Positions 34,845-44,394 are shown, numbered from the stretch's first letter. The stretch: 64,000 nucleotides of DNA from Pseudonocardia alaniniphila (GCF_022524485.1 NZ_JAKXMK010000004.1:186001-250000), one strand, 5' to 3'. Notes: a model not told the origin generated them from the letters alone. A program made the numbers and translations.

Positions 34845-35480
34845 AACTTACCGAATTGAGGCAGCGACAGCACTTTTGCGCACTCCGCAGAATGGCTGTA
34901 ACCGCCACCCAATTCCTCATGCGCCGCGTGAAGTCTCATGACGACTCACGGCGCGAGTACGGTTTACCGCGCAATGCGGACCGCAAGGTGTCGAACCCTG
35001 AACCGCGGATTGAAAAGGTGACGGTGTCCCGCCTCACGCAGCCCCTACCTGCACCAGCAGTTTGCGCGCCGGCCATCACGCGACGTGCGTCTGCCGTCGT
35101 TCACTGCGTTTCGCGCCACGAATGATCCCACGCGATCCACGGTTGGCGCGGTGGATCGGGCGCTTGATCCAGCGGGGCACATTCCCCCGGCGCGGATCAC
35201 TGGGAGCGACTCCTTGCAACCCGCGTTGAATTGGTCATGACTCACCCACGAACGACGACCCGGCGCCTGCGCGCCGGATCGTCATCTCGCGTCCCGTTCC
35301 TGCTGGGAACGGAGGAGTTGCTTCAGTCGGGGTGGCCGTCAGCCATGCCCACTGATCGCGCGATGCCAAGGTCGGCGCCCCTGCCGGGAGTTTGACTCAC
35401 GATATAGAACACGTGTTCGATTCGCGCTAGCATCGCGAGGTGGTCGCCCGGTGGGGGAAGCGCCTGGGCACCACCTCGCG
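34845..35480. other. gene-poor stretch with tandem hairpins
   Basis: About 635 bases. Several frames are open but none looks like a known protein. Two hairpins stand in tandem at 35254-35312 and are listed separately. Confidence 0.4.
35254..35312 (-). terminator. two tandem hairpins, probable terminator of the small membrane protein gene
   Basis: The first (35254-35283) pairs GACGA..CCGGCGC with GCGCCGG..TCGTC around a CTGC loop with one mismatch. The second (35294-35312) pairs CCGTTCC with GGAACGG. They lie downstream of the minus-strand gene at 35481-35681. Confidence 0.5.
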
Positions 35481-35681
35481 TCATGCGGGAGGAGTGGGCC
35501 CGCCCGGGCCACAGGGTGGGCGGCGCCAACGGAAGAAGTCCCCGAGCGCGCGCAGGATCTCGGGCCTCTCGGCCGGCTCTGCGCCGTGGAGCGCGATCGC
35601 CAGTGCAAGCAGCCGGACGAGCGCGTAAACGACGGCTGCTCCGGCGGGGCCTATTGCCAATGCTTGCCAGTCCGCAGGCAC
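35481..35681 (-). CDS. small membrane protein
   Basis: A 66-residue protein with one membrane helix (GAAVVYALVRLLALAIAL) followed by a cytoplasmic, charged tail (AERPEILRALGDFFRWRR). The PSERPEILRAL-like motif is common in short actinobacterial membrane proteins of unknown role. Coding pattern and the helix make it believable; the function is unknown. Confidence 0.55.
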   Translation of the reverse strand: MPADWQALAIGPAGAAVVYALVRLLALAIALHGAEPAERPEILRALGDFFRWRRPPCGPGGPTPPA

Positions 35682-35808
35682 ACTTCTCCCTACCTGCTCG
35701 CTGTATCCGTGCGAGCGTTTCGGCAGGGGTGGGAGCCGTCCAGAAGGTTACACGATCACTCCCGCACGTCTGGTTGCACTCGCCACTCGTGGCCTGACCA
35801 GCACTCTG

Positions 35809-36702
35809 GTGGGGCCCGAGACGGTGCTGGCGGACGCGCTGCTTATGTCCCGTAACGGTCCGTGGCTACCGATCGACTACTGCCTTGCCTTGTCAATGAT
35901 CGACGGGAGCGCGGCAGTGGCGAATAAGTACCCGAGGATCAAGCTCGGGATCCGGGGCGGCGTAGCCGCGTTCGCGGCGATCGGCGCGTCTCGGGGGCGC
36001 TGCAAGCCGCCTCGACCTCGGACCCGGCCATCTGGCTCCTCGCGGCCACTGGCACTGCCGCGCTGTTCTGCCTTGCCTACCTGATACGGCCGTTCCTTCC
36101 GGGATCATCGAGCGGCAGCAGCCAACTGCCCCCTCCGCACATGACGGTAGCCGGGAAAGTGGAAGCGGTCGTTGCGGTTGTAGCTGCAATAGGGGTCGTC
36201 GGGATGTTGATGGTCGTCGGGCAGCAGGTGGTTGCCGGCGAGGGACGCGCCCGCTGTTGTGGTGCCAGTGCGGCTGCAGAAGAGGATTCCCACGATTGAA
36301 CATCCACAGGGGCCTGTTAGCGAGGTCGAGAGTGCCGGCGGCCAGGCAGGAGATCTGAGCCAAGGCGAGACGCTCTGGGTGTTCGTGAGCGAGTTCGGCA
36401 GCGAAGATGGCAGCGACGACCGCGACTTCTACCTCCAGCCGGGGCCGTGCATCATCAAGGACGATCGAACTTGGAGCTGTGGGGAGGTATACATAGGGGA
36501 GAATCCAGGCGATAAGGCTCACGTCTGGGTCGTCCGCGCGGACTCACGGCGGACGGATGAGTTCGTCCGCATGTGGCAAGACCCACTTTTGTGGGACAGC
36601 GACACGAACACGCCGAATCCGGAGAATGACGCGCGTCGCTATCCGGCTCTACCGGCAGGTGTGGTTGCGTCTGAACGGCCGCTCCTGGCAACCAGACGGT
36701 AG
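35809..36702 (+). pseudogene. membrane protein with extracytoplasmic domain, interrupted by two frameshifts
   Basis: Three frames join into one protein. The first ends IRGGVAAFAAIGAS near 35990. The second gives IWLLAATGTAALFCLAYLI and KVEAVVAVVAAIGVVGMLM, two membrane helices. The third, from about 36232, gives PVRLQKRIPTIEHPQGPV, LWVFVSEFGSEDGSDD, RDFYLQPGPCIIKDDRTW and GEVYIGENPGDKAHVWVV, ending at 36702. This end resembles the exported beta domain of many actinobacterial membrane proteins. The third frame could in principle be made alone from TTG 36232. Sequencing error is the alternative to real decay. Confidence 0.55.
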
Positions 36703-36727
36703 AAGATCAGGCCCGTCAGTCGATCAC

Positions 36728-37036
36728 CTACCGCTCCCGCATGATCTCGCCGGGATGTCCCGAGCTGCCGTCCGGCGGCTCGGGTGCCACGGCGGGAAGC
36801 CAGCGGGCCGCTCGAACGAGATTGGCGAAGCGCTGACGATCTGCCTGCTTGAGTGCACACTCGGTGATCTCGCCGCGAGGAACGCCGCAGACGCTGAACA
36901 CAGCAGCCATGAGAACGTAGGCCGGATACGCGATGGGCGCGATCAAGATGCCCCAGTGCATAGCAAAGCTGAGCAGGGAAACCCTCACGTTGTCGCAGCG
37001 CCGAGGATCATCGCGGACGACTTGGACATCAAGCAT
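36728..37036 (-). CDS. small membrane protein
   Basis: A 102-residue protein from ATG 37036 (a GTG at 37072 would add 12 residues). One long hydrophobic stretch (WGILIAPIAYPAYVLMAAVF) can cross the membrane once or twice, and is followed by a Cys-containing basic region (ECALKQADRQRFANLVRAAR). No family is recognised. It lies downstream of the radical-SAM gene on the same strand but 300 bases away, so membership of that operon is doubtful. Confidence 0.5.
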   Translation of the reverse strand: MLDVQVVRDDPRRCDNVRVSLLSFAMHWGILIAPIAYPAYVLMAAVFSVCGVPRGEITECALKQADRQRFANLVRAARWLPAVAPEPPDGSSGHPGEIMRER

Positions 37037-37341
37037 GACTGCCCCGATGCGACTCGGAAGAGGCCTGCGCACGCCAGTCGATCTCCAGACGCTCCCGCCT
37101 GACCCGGTGGCGTGCTCGTGAACCCAGGCCGTCCGAGCGCGGCGTCCTCGAGGTCTCGGTGCGCGCCCTAACCGGCCGGTCCCGCTGGCTCGCTCACTAC
37201 ACCTCCGGCTCGTGGCGGCCGCCGGTCTCGGCTACCCCGCCCTCGCCCGTGGGGCACGCGAGACGCGAGATTGCGCAGTTCTGGTCCACACCAGCGACGG
37301 GTCGCTGGAACACGACGTGTCTTCTGTACCGATAGGACCGG

Positions 37342-37998
37342 CTATCGCTGGCGTCGTCCCAAGTCTTCGAGGAGCAAGTCGAGGGTCTCGTCATCGGCCC
37401 AGCCGTTGACCGCGATCGATCCGTCAGCTCGGACGTGCACCTCAAGGCGGTCGGGGATGCCTTCGAGTCCGTCGAGGAGCGTCTCGTACCGTTGGCTGAG
37501 GGCGTGGAAGCTTTGGTTCGCGGAGCCTGCCCAGGGGCGCGCGTGGTCGGGCGATCCGGCTCGATAGGGCCCATCGACGAGAAGGTCTGTCGATGCGAGT
37601 AGGGCTTTGATGTCAGATCGGGTTGCAGACCACTCACGCAGCGTCTCGAGTTCGTACCCGGTGAAGGTCATGATCGAGAGGCCTGTGGCGCGAACGCGTT
37701 GTGCCACGGCGGCGAGGGGCAGTGCCTGATCGAAAGGCTCTCCGCCGAGCAGAGTTATTCCTTCGACGCCGTTGATTTCGGCGAGATTTATCAGTTCGCG
37801 GGCGAGATCGCCTGGGTCCCGCGGCGTGCCGCCGCGGTTGCTCCAGAGGTGAGGGTTGAAACAGCCGGGGCAGCGGATGGTGCAGCCCTGTACCCAGAGT
37901 GCGGTGCGGAGTCCCGGGCCTTCGGCCCGGGTTTTGCCGAGGATGCGGTTCACCGCGACGTGGTCGGCTGGGGCTGCGGGTGGAGGACTCGGCATCAT
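37342..37998 (-). CDS. radical-SAM activating enzyme, NrdG-like
   Basis: A 218-residue protein. The radical-SAM cluster motif CTIRCPGC (C39, C43, C46) follows LRTALWVQG, and LLGGEPFDQ is the conserved SAM-binding glycine segment. The size and order match the short activases that put a glycyl radical on class III ribonucleotide reductase. No glycyl-radical enzyme is in the window, so the partner is unknown. It is the last gene of the operon led by the Ycf46-like ATPase, 6 bases after the membrane-HhH gene. The C-terminal ~60 residues (YETLLDGLEGIPDRLEVHV) may be family-specific. Confidence 0.85.
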   Translation of the reverse strand: MMPSPPPAAPADHVAVNRILGKTRAEGPGLRTALWVQGCTIRCPGCFNPHLWSNRGGTPRDPGDLARELINLAEINGVEGITLLGGEPFDQALPLAAVAQRVRATGLSIMTFTGYELETLREWSATRSDIKALLASTDLLVDGPYRAGSPDHARPWAGSANQSFHALSQRYETLLDGLEGIPDRLEVHVRADGSIAVNGWADDETLDLLLEDLGRRQR

Positions 37999-38004
37999 TG
38001 ACGA

Positions 38005-38832
38005 TCAGTAGTCCAGCACTCGGCCGTAGCCGGTGTGCGGAGCGGGCCCACGACTGGGCGGGGAGCACGTGACGAGCGGCCGGATGCGCTGATGTTCGTG
38101 TGGCGCGAGGCCGGCGGCGTCGGCGAATTCGGAGACGCTCGTGAAGCCTCGTCGGGCTGCGCGCTCGTGCATGACCCGTTGGATGCGTTGCGGTGTCATC
38201 CCGGGCAGCGCTGCAAGTTTCTCGGGGCCAGTCGTGTTGACGTCGACCGGGCGTGGCGCCTCTGTCGGGGGGGCCGGGGGCTGGAACCCGGCGACTCCTG
38301 GTCCAGGAGCGTGAAGCCATGGGGAACTAGTGATGCCGGTTGACCCGGCGTTGCTCGGAGGGGGTGCGGGTGCGTAGTACTGGCCGGCGTCGATGCCCAT
38401 TGCCGTGACTTCGGGAGGCAGATGATTCTGCGGGGGTGATGGTGAGCTGCTCTCCTGTGCGGCGTACCAGGGCGCGTGGTTCTGACTACGCCACCGAAGC
38501 CAGCTCTTGTTGCTCAAGACGGCATGCACTATTCCGGCTGCCCAAAGCGCGAGCATGACGCCACCGAGCCACTCGTTTGGCTTGCCGTTCGGCCCTTCAG
38601 TACCGTCCGTGAAGAAGAAGATCGCGGCGGTTGCGGCCGCGTAGAGGCCGCCAGCGATCTGCCAGTCTCGTCGGGAGGCTTTGGTGCCGACGTAGAGGAA
38701 TGACGCCCAGGTTATGATCCCGATGCCCACAATGGGGCCAAGGAGCCAAATGCTGTGTCGTATACGCCAGGCGCGATCGGCGAGTAGCTCCTGCGGCGCC
38801 CGGGAGCGGCGGTCACGACCAGCCGAGCTCAT
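38005..38832 (-). CDS. membrane protein with C-terminal helix-hairpin-helix domain
   Basis: About 275 residues from the ATG at 38830-38832, overlapping the previous gene by 20 bases. Three to four membrane helices come first (SIWLLGPIVGIGIITWASFL, GGLYAAATAAIFFF, GGVMLALWAAGIVHAVL). A Pro-rich linker follows. The C-terminal ~65 residues resemble ComEA-type HhH domains: VDVNTTGPEKLAALPGMTPQ and GFTSVSEFADAAGL. HhH domains bind DNA or proteins; joined to a membrane anchor inside this operon, it may fix the complex at the membrane (inference). Confidence 0.75.
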   Translation of the reverse strand: MSSAGRDRRSRAPQELLADRAWRIRHSIWLLGPIVGIGIITWASFLYVGTKASRRDWQIAGGLYAAATAAIFFFTDGTEGPNGKPNEWLGGVMLALWAAGIVHAVLSNKSWLRWRSQNHAPWYAAQESSSPSPPQNHLPPEVTAMGIDAGQYYAPAPPPSNAGSTGITSSPWLHAPGPGVAGFQPPAPPTEAPRPVDVNTTGPEKLAALPGMTPQRIQRVMHERAARRGFTSVSEFADAAGLAPHEHQRIRPLVTCSPPSRGPAPHTGYGRVLDY

Positions 38833-39028
38833 TGCGTGCCTCCTGGATGTTCGTGGCTGCACTTCGCGTGTAGTCCTCGGTGTAAGAGCTATCCGTGGTG
38901 GTGGCTCCGAGTAGGTCCTCGAGTAGCCTGATGTAGTCGAGGCATGCGGTACCGGTGACGTTTTTCGTCTCAGCTGAGACGGTGCCGTCCGGCCTGATCA
39001 GGACAATGATCTGAGCGGGGGGATTCAT
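38813..39028 (-). CDS. DUF2997-family protein
   Basis: A 71-residue protein. It follows the DUF2997 pattern: IIVLIRPDGTVSAETKNVTG, then TACLDYIRLLEDLLG and a Tyr-rich end (SSYTEDYTR). This family is found beside DUF1257 proteins and Ycf46-like ATPases in cyanobacteria and elsewhere, and the same partners are adjacent here. Function is unknown. It begins 7 bases after the DUF1257-like gene and overlaps the next. Confidence 0.8.
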   Translation of the reverse strand: MNPPAQIIVLIRPDGTVSAETKNVTGTACLDYIRLLEDLLGATTTDSSYTEDYTRSAATNIQEARNELGWS

Positions 39029-39035
39029 CGGAGGA

Positions 39036-39497
39036 TCACCTTTGCACGCTAAGCACGAGGGCGACGGAATCGTCGGCGGATACGGTCTCAGACTCCACCT
39101 GAAGGCCGGCCAGTGGAGCGCGTTCGCGTAGACGCGCTAGAACGGCCGCCTGCACCCGCCGGCCGTAGGCGGAGTCGATCGAGGCGATGATGCCGCGGGC
39201 GCGGCTCTCGTCTACCTCACCGGTCAAGTGTGCCGACCAGGTGCCTTCGTGATCGCGGGCGAAGTACGCGGTGACGCCATGCCATGACGCCGTGAGCTGG
39301 TGCGGGTTCTCGACCCGGACACCCGCGCCGACGTCGGTGAGCGCCTCGGCAAGCAGTCCTGTGTCGCGCATGCGCGTGCCGACCTCACAGACGTTTCGAC
39401 CCTGGGCGTCCACGCCGGAGCCCTTGGCCGTATGCACGGCCGTCACGGCAGCGATTGCGAGGGGGAGCAGCACCAGCGAGATGCTCACAGCAGACAA
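39036..39497 (-). CDS. DUF1257/Ycf35-like protein with N-terminal membrane segment
   Basis: A 153-residue protein. A short hydrophobic N-terminus (ISLVLLPLAIAAVTAV) precedes a domain with LLAEALTDVGAGVRVENPHQ, WHGVTAYFARDHEGTWSAHL, IDSAYGRRVQAAVLARLRE and a beta-rich end, which is the DUF1257 (Ycf35) pattern. The membrane segment is not usual in cyanobacterial Ycf35. Family assignment rests on pattern and on the neighbours DUF2997 and Ycf46-like ATPase. It lies 27 bases after the ATPase gene. Confidence 0.7.
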   Translation of the reverse strand: MSAVSISLVLLPLAIAAVTAVHTAKGSGVDAQGRNVCEVGTRMRDTGLLAEALTDVGAGVRVENPHQLTASWHGVTAYFARDHEGTWSAHLTGEVDESRARGIIASIDSAYGRRVQAAVLARLRERAPLAGLQVESETVSADDSVALVLSVQR

Positions 39498-39524
39498 CTC
39501 CTCATTCGATGCGGCATAGATCGG

Positions 39525-41198
39525 TCAGAAGTCAACTGTGCGTCCTCCGCGGGCGTGCAGCACACCGGGAGTGAGGGGAGTGCCCCTGTCCGCTGGGGTC
39601 GGTGCGGGGTGGAAGTCGGCGACCCACTCGTCCGGCTCGGACCGGTCTTCCGCAGCGGTGGCCGCGACTGCACGGACGTTCGCCCATGAGCGGATCGCCT
39701 GGATTTGCTCGGACTGGGTGATCGATAGCGGCACCATGTTCGCAACGGCGCGCAGTAGGTCATCGCGTCGGAGCGAGCGACGTTCGGCGAAGGCGTCAAA
39801 CAACGCGGCGATGACGGCCTGTTCGATCTCGGCGCCGGAGTAGCCTTCACTGGCGTTCGAGAGTTCGCTGAGCAGGGCGTCGCTGCGGCGTAGATCGCCG
39901 GCGACGGCGCTGGTCCGTAGGCGCTTGCTGAGTTGTAAGTCCCAAATGCTCTGGCGCTCGGGATCGGTGGGCAGGTCAACGAAGAAGATCTCGTCGAATC
40001 GGCCCTTACGGAGGAACTCCGGCGGCAGGTTCTCGATGTTGTTAGCCGTCGCGATGACAAAGACTGGTCGGGTCTTCTCCTGCATCCAGGTTAGAAAGGA
40101 TCCGAAGACCCGGGAGGATGTTCCCGAGTCGCCGCTGTTCCCAACCCCGGCGAACCCTTTTTCGATCTCGTCGATCCAGAGGATACACGGAGCGGTCGCC
40201 TCCGCTGTTGAAATGCTAGTGCGCATGTTCTGCTCACTTGAGCCGACCAACCCTGAGAAGACTTTTCCGATGTCCATCCGAAGCAGCGGTAGGCCCCAGG
40301 CGGAGGCGATCGCCTTTGCCGTCAGCGACTTGCCGCAACCGGGAACGCCGGTGATGAGGACGCCCTTCGGGGCTGGTAAGCCATAGGCAGCGGCTTCGGC
40401 GAGCCAGGAGTCGTTGCGCTTAGCCAACCATCGCTTGAGGTTTTGCAGTCCGCCGACGTCGTCCAGTGCGACGTCGACGGTTACGAACTCGAGGAGTCCC
40501 GATTTGCGGATGGTCTGGCGCTTCTCTTCCAGGACAACCTCGACGTCGTCAATGCTGAGGACACCGTCTCTCACCATCGCGCGGGCGAATGCGTTTTCAG
40601 CCTCGGCGAGTGTCAGTCCGAGAGCAGCTTTGACGAGCTTCTCTCGGTCAAAGGTGTCGACCAGGACCTGAATTCGGCCGCCCGCAGCATTGGCGTTGAT
40701 CATGCCGTCAAGAAGATGTCGGATCTCGGCTTCACCTGGAAGCGGGAAGTCGACGAGCGTAATGTCCTTTTCCAATTCTGGTGGGATCCGAAGAACCGGA
40801 CACACAAGGATGAGCGCGCGCGCTGCTGTCCCCGCCTTGAATGCCGCGGCGATGTCGCGAAGTCGACGGACCACTGCGGGATCAGCCGGTCGCTGGCCGT
40901 CTCCGAGCGACGCGTGGAGGTCGCGAAAGATGAATACTGTGGGGTCGGTCGTGCGGAGGGCCGCGTCCAGCGCGGCTGTCGGGGTTTCCGTTCCACCGCG
41001 GGCGGAGCCGTCCTCCGAGACTAGACCCTCAGTCGCGGACCACATCGCGACCGCGCGTGGAGTACGAAGCTCGTGGGCGTTAGACGCCAAGGAGAGGATC
41101 TCCGTAATGGCTCGCTGCTCCTCGAACGTCTCCACGTACAGGATGGGGAAGCGCGCCTTGAGCATCTCCCCGAGGACCTCGCGGAAGGATCCGCTCAC
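39525..41198 (-). CDS. Ycf46-like AAA+ ATPase
   Basis: A 557-residue protein. The N-terminal half is a degenerate ATPase-like domain typical of Ycf46 ([44 protein letters not shown]). The C-terminal half is a full AAA+ module: [13 protein letters not shown], Walker A GVPGCGKS at 284-291, Walker [13 protein letters not shown], sensor FVIATANN and arginine-finger region [15 protein letters not shown]. Ycf46 proteins are of uncertain function. It is the first clear gene of a five-gene operon. The last ~60 residues are a disordered Pro-rich tail. It probably remodels a partner encoded by the operon (inference). Confidence 0.85.
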   Translation of the reverse strand: MSGSFREVLGEMLKARFPILYVETFEEQRAITEILSLASNAHELRTPRAVAMWSATEGLVSEDGSARGGTETPTAALDAALRTTDPTVFIFRDLHASLGDGQRPADPAVVRRLRDIAAAFKAGTAARALILVCPVLRIPPELEKDITLVDFPLPGEAEIRHLLDGMINANAAGGRIQVLVDTFDREKLVKAALGLTLAEAENAFARAMVRDGVLSIDDVEVVLEEKRQTIRKSGLLEFVTVDVALDDVGGLQNLKRWLAKRNDSWLAEAAAYGLPAPKGVLITGVPGCGKSLTAKAIASAWGLPLLRMDIGKVFSGLVGSSEQNMRTSISTAEATAPCILWIDEIEKGFAGVGNSGDSGTSSRVFGSFLTWMQEKTRPVFVIATANNIENLPPEFLRKGRFDEIFFVDLPTDPERQSIWDLQLSKRLRTSAVAGDLRRSDALLSELSNASEGYSGAEIEQAVIAALFDAFAERRSLRRDDLLRAVANMVPLSITQSEQIQAIRSWANVRAVAATAAEDRSEPDEWVADFHPAPTPADRGTPLTPGVLHARGGRTVDF

Positions 41199-41237
41199 TC
41201 GCTAACCCCCGGTTTGGTAGAGCTGTGTTTGGGCAGG

Positions 41238-41714
41238 CTACTGGGCATGGCCGACAGACCTAACACGACTCGCGCATCCTTGGCGACGGACCTCTCCGTC
41301 GGCGTCGAGGTTTGCTCGTCGAACCTGCGGGTCCAATCTTGTCGGTTCGACGTCACGAGAGGCCGTCCTTACCCCGGAGGGAGCAGTCCATCGGCGCTTC
41401 CAGCGGGGAACACAGGGACCGTCCACTGTGCTCGAGCGTGCACGAGTGACCTGTCGGCCGACCACTGCCTTACCCCTCCGATCGTGACCAGTTCGCACGC
41501 GAGCTGTCTCATCCGCTCTGCTGCACCCAAAAGCGTCTAGCGCAGCTAGCCCGCGTCCGGAGCCGATTGTCGGCTGCAGCGGCGATCGGATCAGCCAAAC
41601 GAGGCCATCTTCGTGCTGGCGATGCTGAGTCTTCGAGTTGACGATGTCCGTGACCAGCGGCGGGATCCCGGCCGACAGGAGGTCGTCCGGTTCGGAGAGG
41701 TCTCTTGCAGTCAT
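41238..41714 (-). CDS. possible hypothetical protein upstream of the Ycf46-like gene
   Basis: A 158-codon frame from an ATG at 41714. The first ~60 residues look protein-like (LLSAGIPPLVTDIVNSKTQH, EDGLVWLIRSPLQP); the rest is Arg-rich and may be noise. It ends 39 bases before the Ycf46-like gene and could be the first gene of that operon. No family is recognised. Confidence 0.3.
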   Translation of the reverse strand: MTARDLSEPDDLLSAGIPPLVTDIVNSKTQHRQHEDGLVWLIRSPLQPTIGSGRGLAALDAFGCSRADETARVRTGHDRRGKAVVGRQVTRARSSTVDGPCVPRWKRRWTAPSGVRTASRDVEPTRLDPQVRRANLDADGEVRRQGCASRVRSVGHAQ

Positions 41715-42108
41715 GACGGTGCGCCTCCCGTATCGCGTCTCGTGATCCGTCCGAAGTCTCACGACCATGTCGGCGTGAGCGCAGAGAACGTTCCGACGCC
41801 AAACGGGTGATAGTTGAGAGGGTCGGCGTAGCTGTGAGTGCTAGCGCCGATGCCAGCAGGGACCAGGGGACGCGTTGTGGTCGTCAGTGACGCAGCCGGA
41901 GTCGGGCTGCGGCTGGTCGCGGCGCAGAGGACCAGGTCGCACAGTCCACTGACGAGGTCGTAGTTCTTGGTCGGCACCGGACGGGTTCGGCCGTCCGAGC
42001 AGTGGCCTGCCATTCTGGCTGGAGCACTGCAGCAACCAACGCACTAGCGCCGCCTGCACGGCAAGACCACGGCCAGCCGCATGCCGCAACGTGATGGCTG
42101 GGGCACGG
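41715..42108. other. intergenic, no convincing gene
   Basis: About 390 bases. A minus-strand frame ending near 41759 (LVPAGIGASTHSYADPLNYH) is open but not recognisable; it may be a decayed secreted-protein gene. No repeats or hairpins stand out. Confidence 0.35.
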
Positions 42109-43767
42109 CTAGGGAGTTGAGGTTGAGGTTCGGCTTTGGTGAGGTGACTTTGCTTCGCGGTGGCGATTCGCTGGCGGCTCGTTCGAGATGACGACGTCAA
42201 TTCCGAGCAGTTTTTTGATCATCGAGGCGAGTTGGTTCCGCTCGATGGTGTGGATGCGCTGGCTGCGGGCGCGCTGCCGGGACCGGGGGCTTAGCCACGA
42301 GGTCGTGACGAGATAGCCGTGGGTCGCTGTAGGTTTCTCCGCCATCGCGCCCATTAACGCCTGCACTTCCTTCGGTGCCACGGCTCCCCGGAATCGCTTG
42401 GCTTGAACGATGCATTCGACGGGCATGTGCGGGTCGGACTTAGTGGCCACGGCGTCGATTCCGTCGTCGCGAGATGATTCGGTTCGCCACGTGTCGTATC
42501 CCATTTTCGCGAACAGGTCCCGCACCAGCCGTTCGAACTCGTACGGGTTCATGGCCAGCAGGTCCATCCGGTGGTCGAGCTTGGCCAGGGCTTCCGGCCC
42601 GTGCGCGATCCTGTATTTGGCCATCTCGAAATTGACGATCGGCTCGATATGCTCGAGGTCATGCGGATGCGGGGACATCTCGGCACCGAGCTTGCGCAGA
42701 CACGCCTTGGAGTCGAGCTTTGGATGTAGCAGGTCGAGGTCGGTGAAGGTTGCGCGGTCCGTCGTCACGGTGACCAGGCACGGATGATCCGGGCGACCTG
42801 TCGCCGGGTCGGTGGTGCGGACGTGGCCGTTTACGGAGATCGCGTCGACGGACTCTGGTGATATGCCGCGGAAGCACCCGTCGAGGACCGCCAGGATGAG
42901 CTGTGCGACCATGCCGGCGTATATGTCGGCGGCATCCGCGGCGCGCCATTTCACCTGCTCGACAGCTTTTCGGGCGGCGACGTATTTCCAGCTGCGCTCA
43001 CAAGGAACGACATCCGTGTCCGGAATGTCGATCTCCAGTACGAGTTCGCGGGCCGCTGCTTCGTACGTAGCTCGACCGCCCTCTAGCAGGCCGCGTACCG
43101 CCGGGGACGATTCCAGGATCATGCCGGCGAGATTGCTGACCTCTTCCGGGTCGGCCGAGGACACCGCCACGGCGATGGCGTCCCATTTCGCCTCGTGCTC
43201 GCGTCGTCGCTGCGCAGTCCGAATCTCGTACTTCCGGGTCAAGTCGGTGAGGGCTCTCTCGAGTGTCTCGTCGTGGTGGGCGAGCGCGGCGTCGAGCTCG
43301 GCACGTGCGACGACGAGGGCGCGCTCATAACGTCGGCGCCCGAACAAGCCGGGAGGCGGGGGAGCGTACTGCGACCACTGTGGCCGAGGTGGAGCGGCGA
43401 CGTCGTCGAGTGTGGGGGGCCGTTCCTCTGGAAGGGTGCGACGGAAATGTGCCAGGTCCCGGGCGGGCTCGGCGGCGGCGGCGCGCAAGAGCCCGGTGAG
43501 TTGGTCGCGTTCCGCCTTCGAGTGGGCATCGAAGCGGGCTGCATCCGCTTCCTGTCGTGCCCGCAGATCTCTTGCCTGCTCGGCTCGTTCGGTCCGGTTT
43601 GTGATGTCCTCGACTCGTCGTCGCTCGTGCGCGTGCTGCTGGAGGATGCCGTCCTGGCGCCGCTGTTGCTGCTCGCGAGCTCGGCTCCTGCCGACGGCAT
43701 GCCCAGCCATCCCGTCCCAGATCGACCCCATCCGGTCACTCACAGGAGTCACCTCATCACGTGACAT
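42109..43767 (-). CDS. Mrr-type restriction endonuclease-like protein
   Basis: A 552-residue protein. The N-terminal ~200 residues are charged and coiled-coil-like (EQQQRRQDGILQQHAHERRR, RARQEADAARFDAHSKAERD). The C-terminal ~130 residues form an Mrr catalytic domain: NPYEFERLVRDLFAKMGY, DDGIDAVATK with the catalytic Asp, ECIVQAKRF with ExxVQAK, then VQALMGAMAEKPTATHGYLV and TTSWLSP. Mrr enzymes cut DNA carrying foreign methylation. The middle part is a GC-rich alpha/beta region without motifs. It is divergent from the MobC-relaxase genes, so it may be cargo of that module. Confidence 0.85.
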   Translation of the reverse strand: MSRDEVTPVSDRMGSIWDGMAGHAVGRSRAREQQQRRQDGILQQHAHERRRVEDITNRTERAEQARDLRARQEADAARFDAHSKAERDQLTGLLRAAAAEPARDLAHFRRTLPEERPPTLDDVAAPPRPQWSQYAPPPPGLFGRRRYERALVVARAELDAALAHHDETLERALTDLTRKYEIRTAQRRREHEAKWDAIAVAVSSADPEEVSNLAGMILESSPAVRGLLEGGRATYEAAARELVLEIDIPDTDVVPCERSWKYVAARKAVEQVKWRAADAADIYAGMVAQLILAVLDGCFRGISPESVDAISVNGHVRTTDPATGRPDHPCLVTVTTDRATFTDLDLLHPKLDSKACLRKLGAEMSPHPHDLEHIEPIVNFEMAKYRIAHGPEALAKLDHRMDLLAMNPYEFERLVRDLFAKMGYDTWRTESSRDDGIDAVATKSDPHMPVECIVQAKRFRGAVAPKEVQALMGAMAEKPTATHGYLVTTSWLSPRSRQRARSQRIHTIERNQLASMIKKLLGIDVVISNEPPANRHREAKSPHQSRTSTSTP

Positions 43768-44394
43768 TTGACGACGGCACCGCTGGTCCGGTGATCGCTG
43801 CGGGCTGTGGACGAGCTCGAGATTGCGATCGGGTGAGAGGTGCGTGGGCCCGCGTGCGCGTCCCGGTGCCCGGTGCGGCCGCCGCCTGAGGTCCTGCTAC
43901 CACTCCACCATCCGTCCGCATCCGGTGATCATTGCGGGCGCGTCCGGAGTGAGGGCGATCGTCTGGGTACGCAGGCGGGACAACGGGGGCAGGCGGTGCG
44001 AGGACTGATGCGGGTGGTGCAGGCCCCCGATCGTATTTCCTGTCGGTTCTCTCTCGAGACTCCGCACGTTGGCCTGGGGCTTCTCTCGCGACCGCGTTGG
44101 TTAGGAGCGTGCGGCGGACAGCTCGGCAAGGTGGGAGCAGCAGGTCGTCGAGGCCCGATGGGCTTGGGCGCAACGGTTGAGACCGCGTTCGAGCAGATGC
44201 GCTGTCAGCAGCGGTCTGGTGCGACTGTGCGGAATCCGAGCTAGCAGTCTGACTTGTTGGCACCAAAGCGATTGAATCTTCTCGTGCTGCCAGATGAAGC
44301 ACTCCTGTCTGCGGTCTCCATGTAGTCGGTCGGGGCAACTGCGGCGTTGGGCGACCACGGATCGATAGCCTGCGAAGTGTCGAGTGCGGGACTT
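43768..44394. other. 627-base divergent intergenic region, candidate transfer origin
   Basis: Lies between the Mrr gene and the MobC-like gene. No gene is recognised. It carries the 19-base direct repeats listed separately and is where an oriT would be expected, because MobC and relaxase genes usually read away from their origin. Both strands have open frames caused by composition. Confidence 0.45.
43787..43939. repeat. 19-bp imperfect direct repeats, 134 bases apart
   Basis: TCCGGTGATCGCTGCGGGC at 43787-43805 and TCCGGTGATCATTGCGGGC at 43921-43939 match at 17 of 19 positions. They may be sites for MobC, the relaxase or a regulator. Confidence 0.6.

Noticed and set aside
35893-36522. A 209-codon minus-strand frame
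   Set aside because: Runs opposite the frameshifted membrane protein; its composition follows the complement of that gene and no motif is seen.
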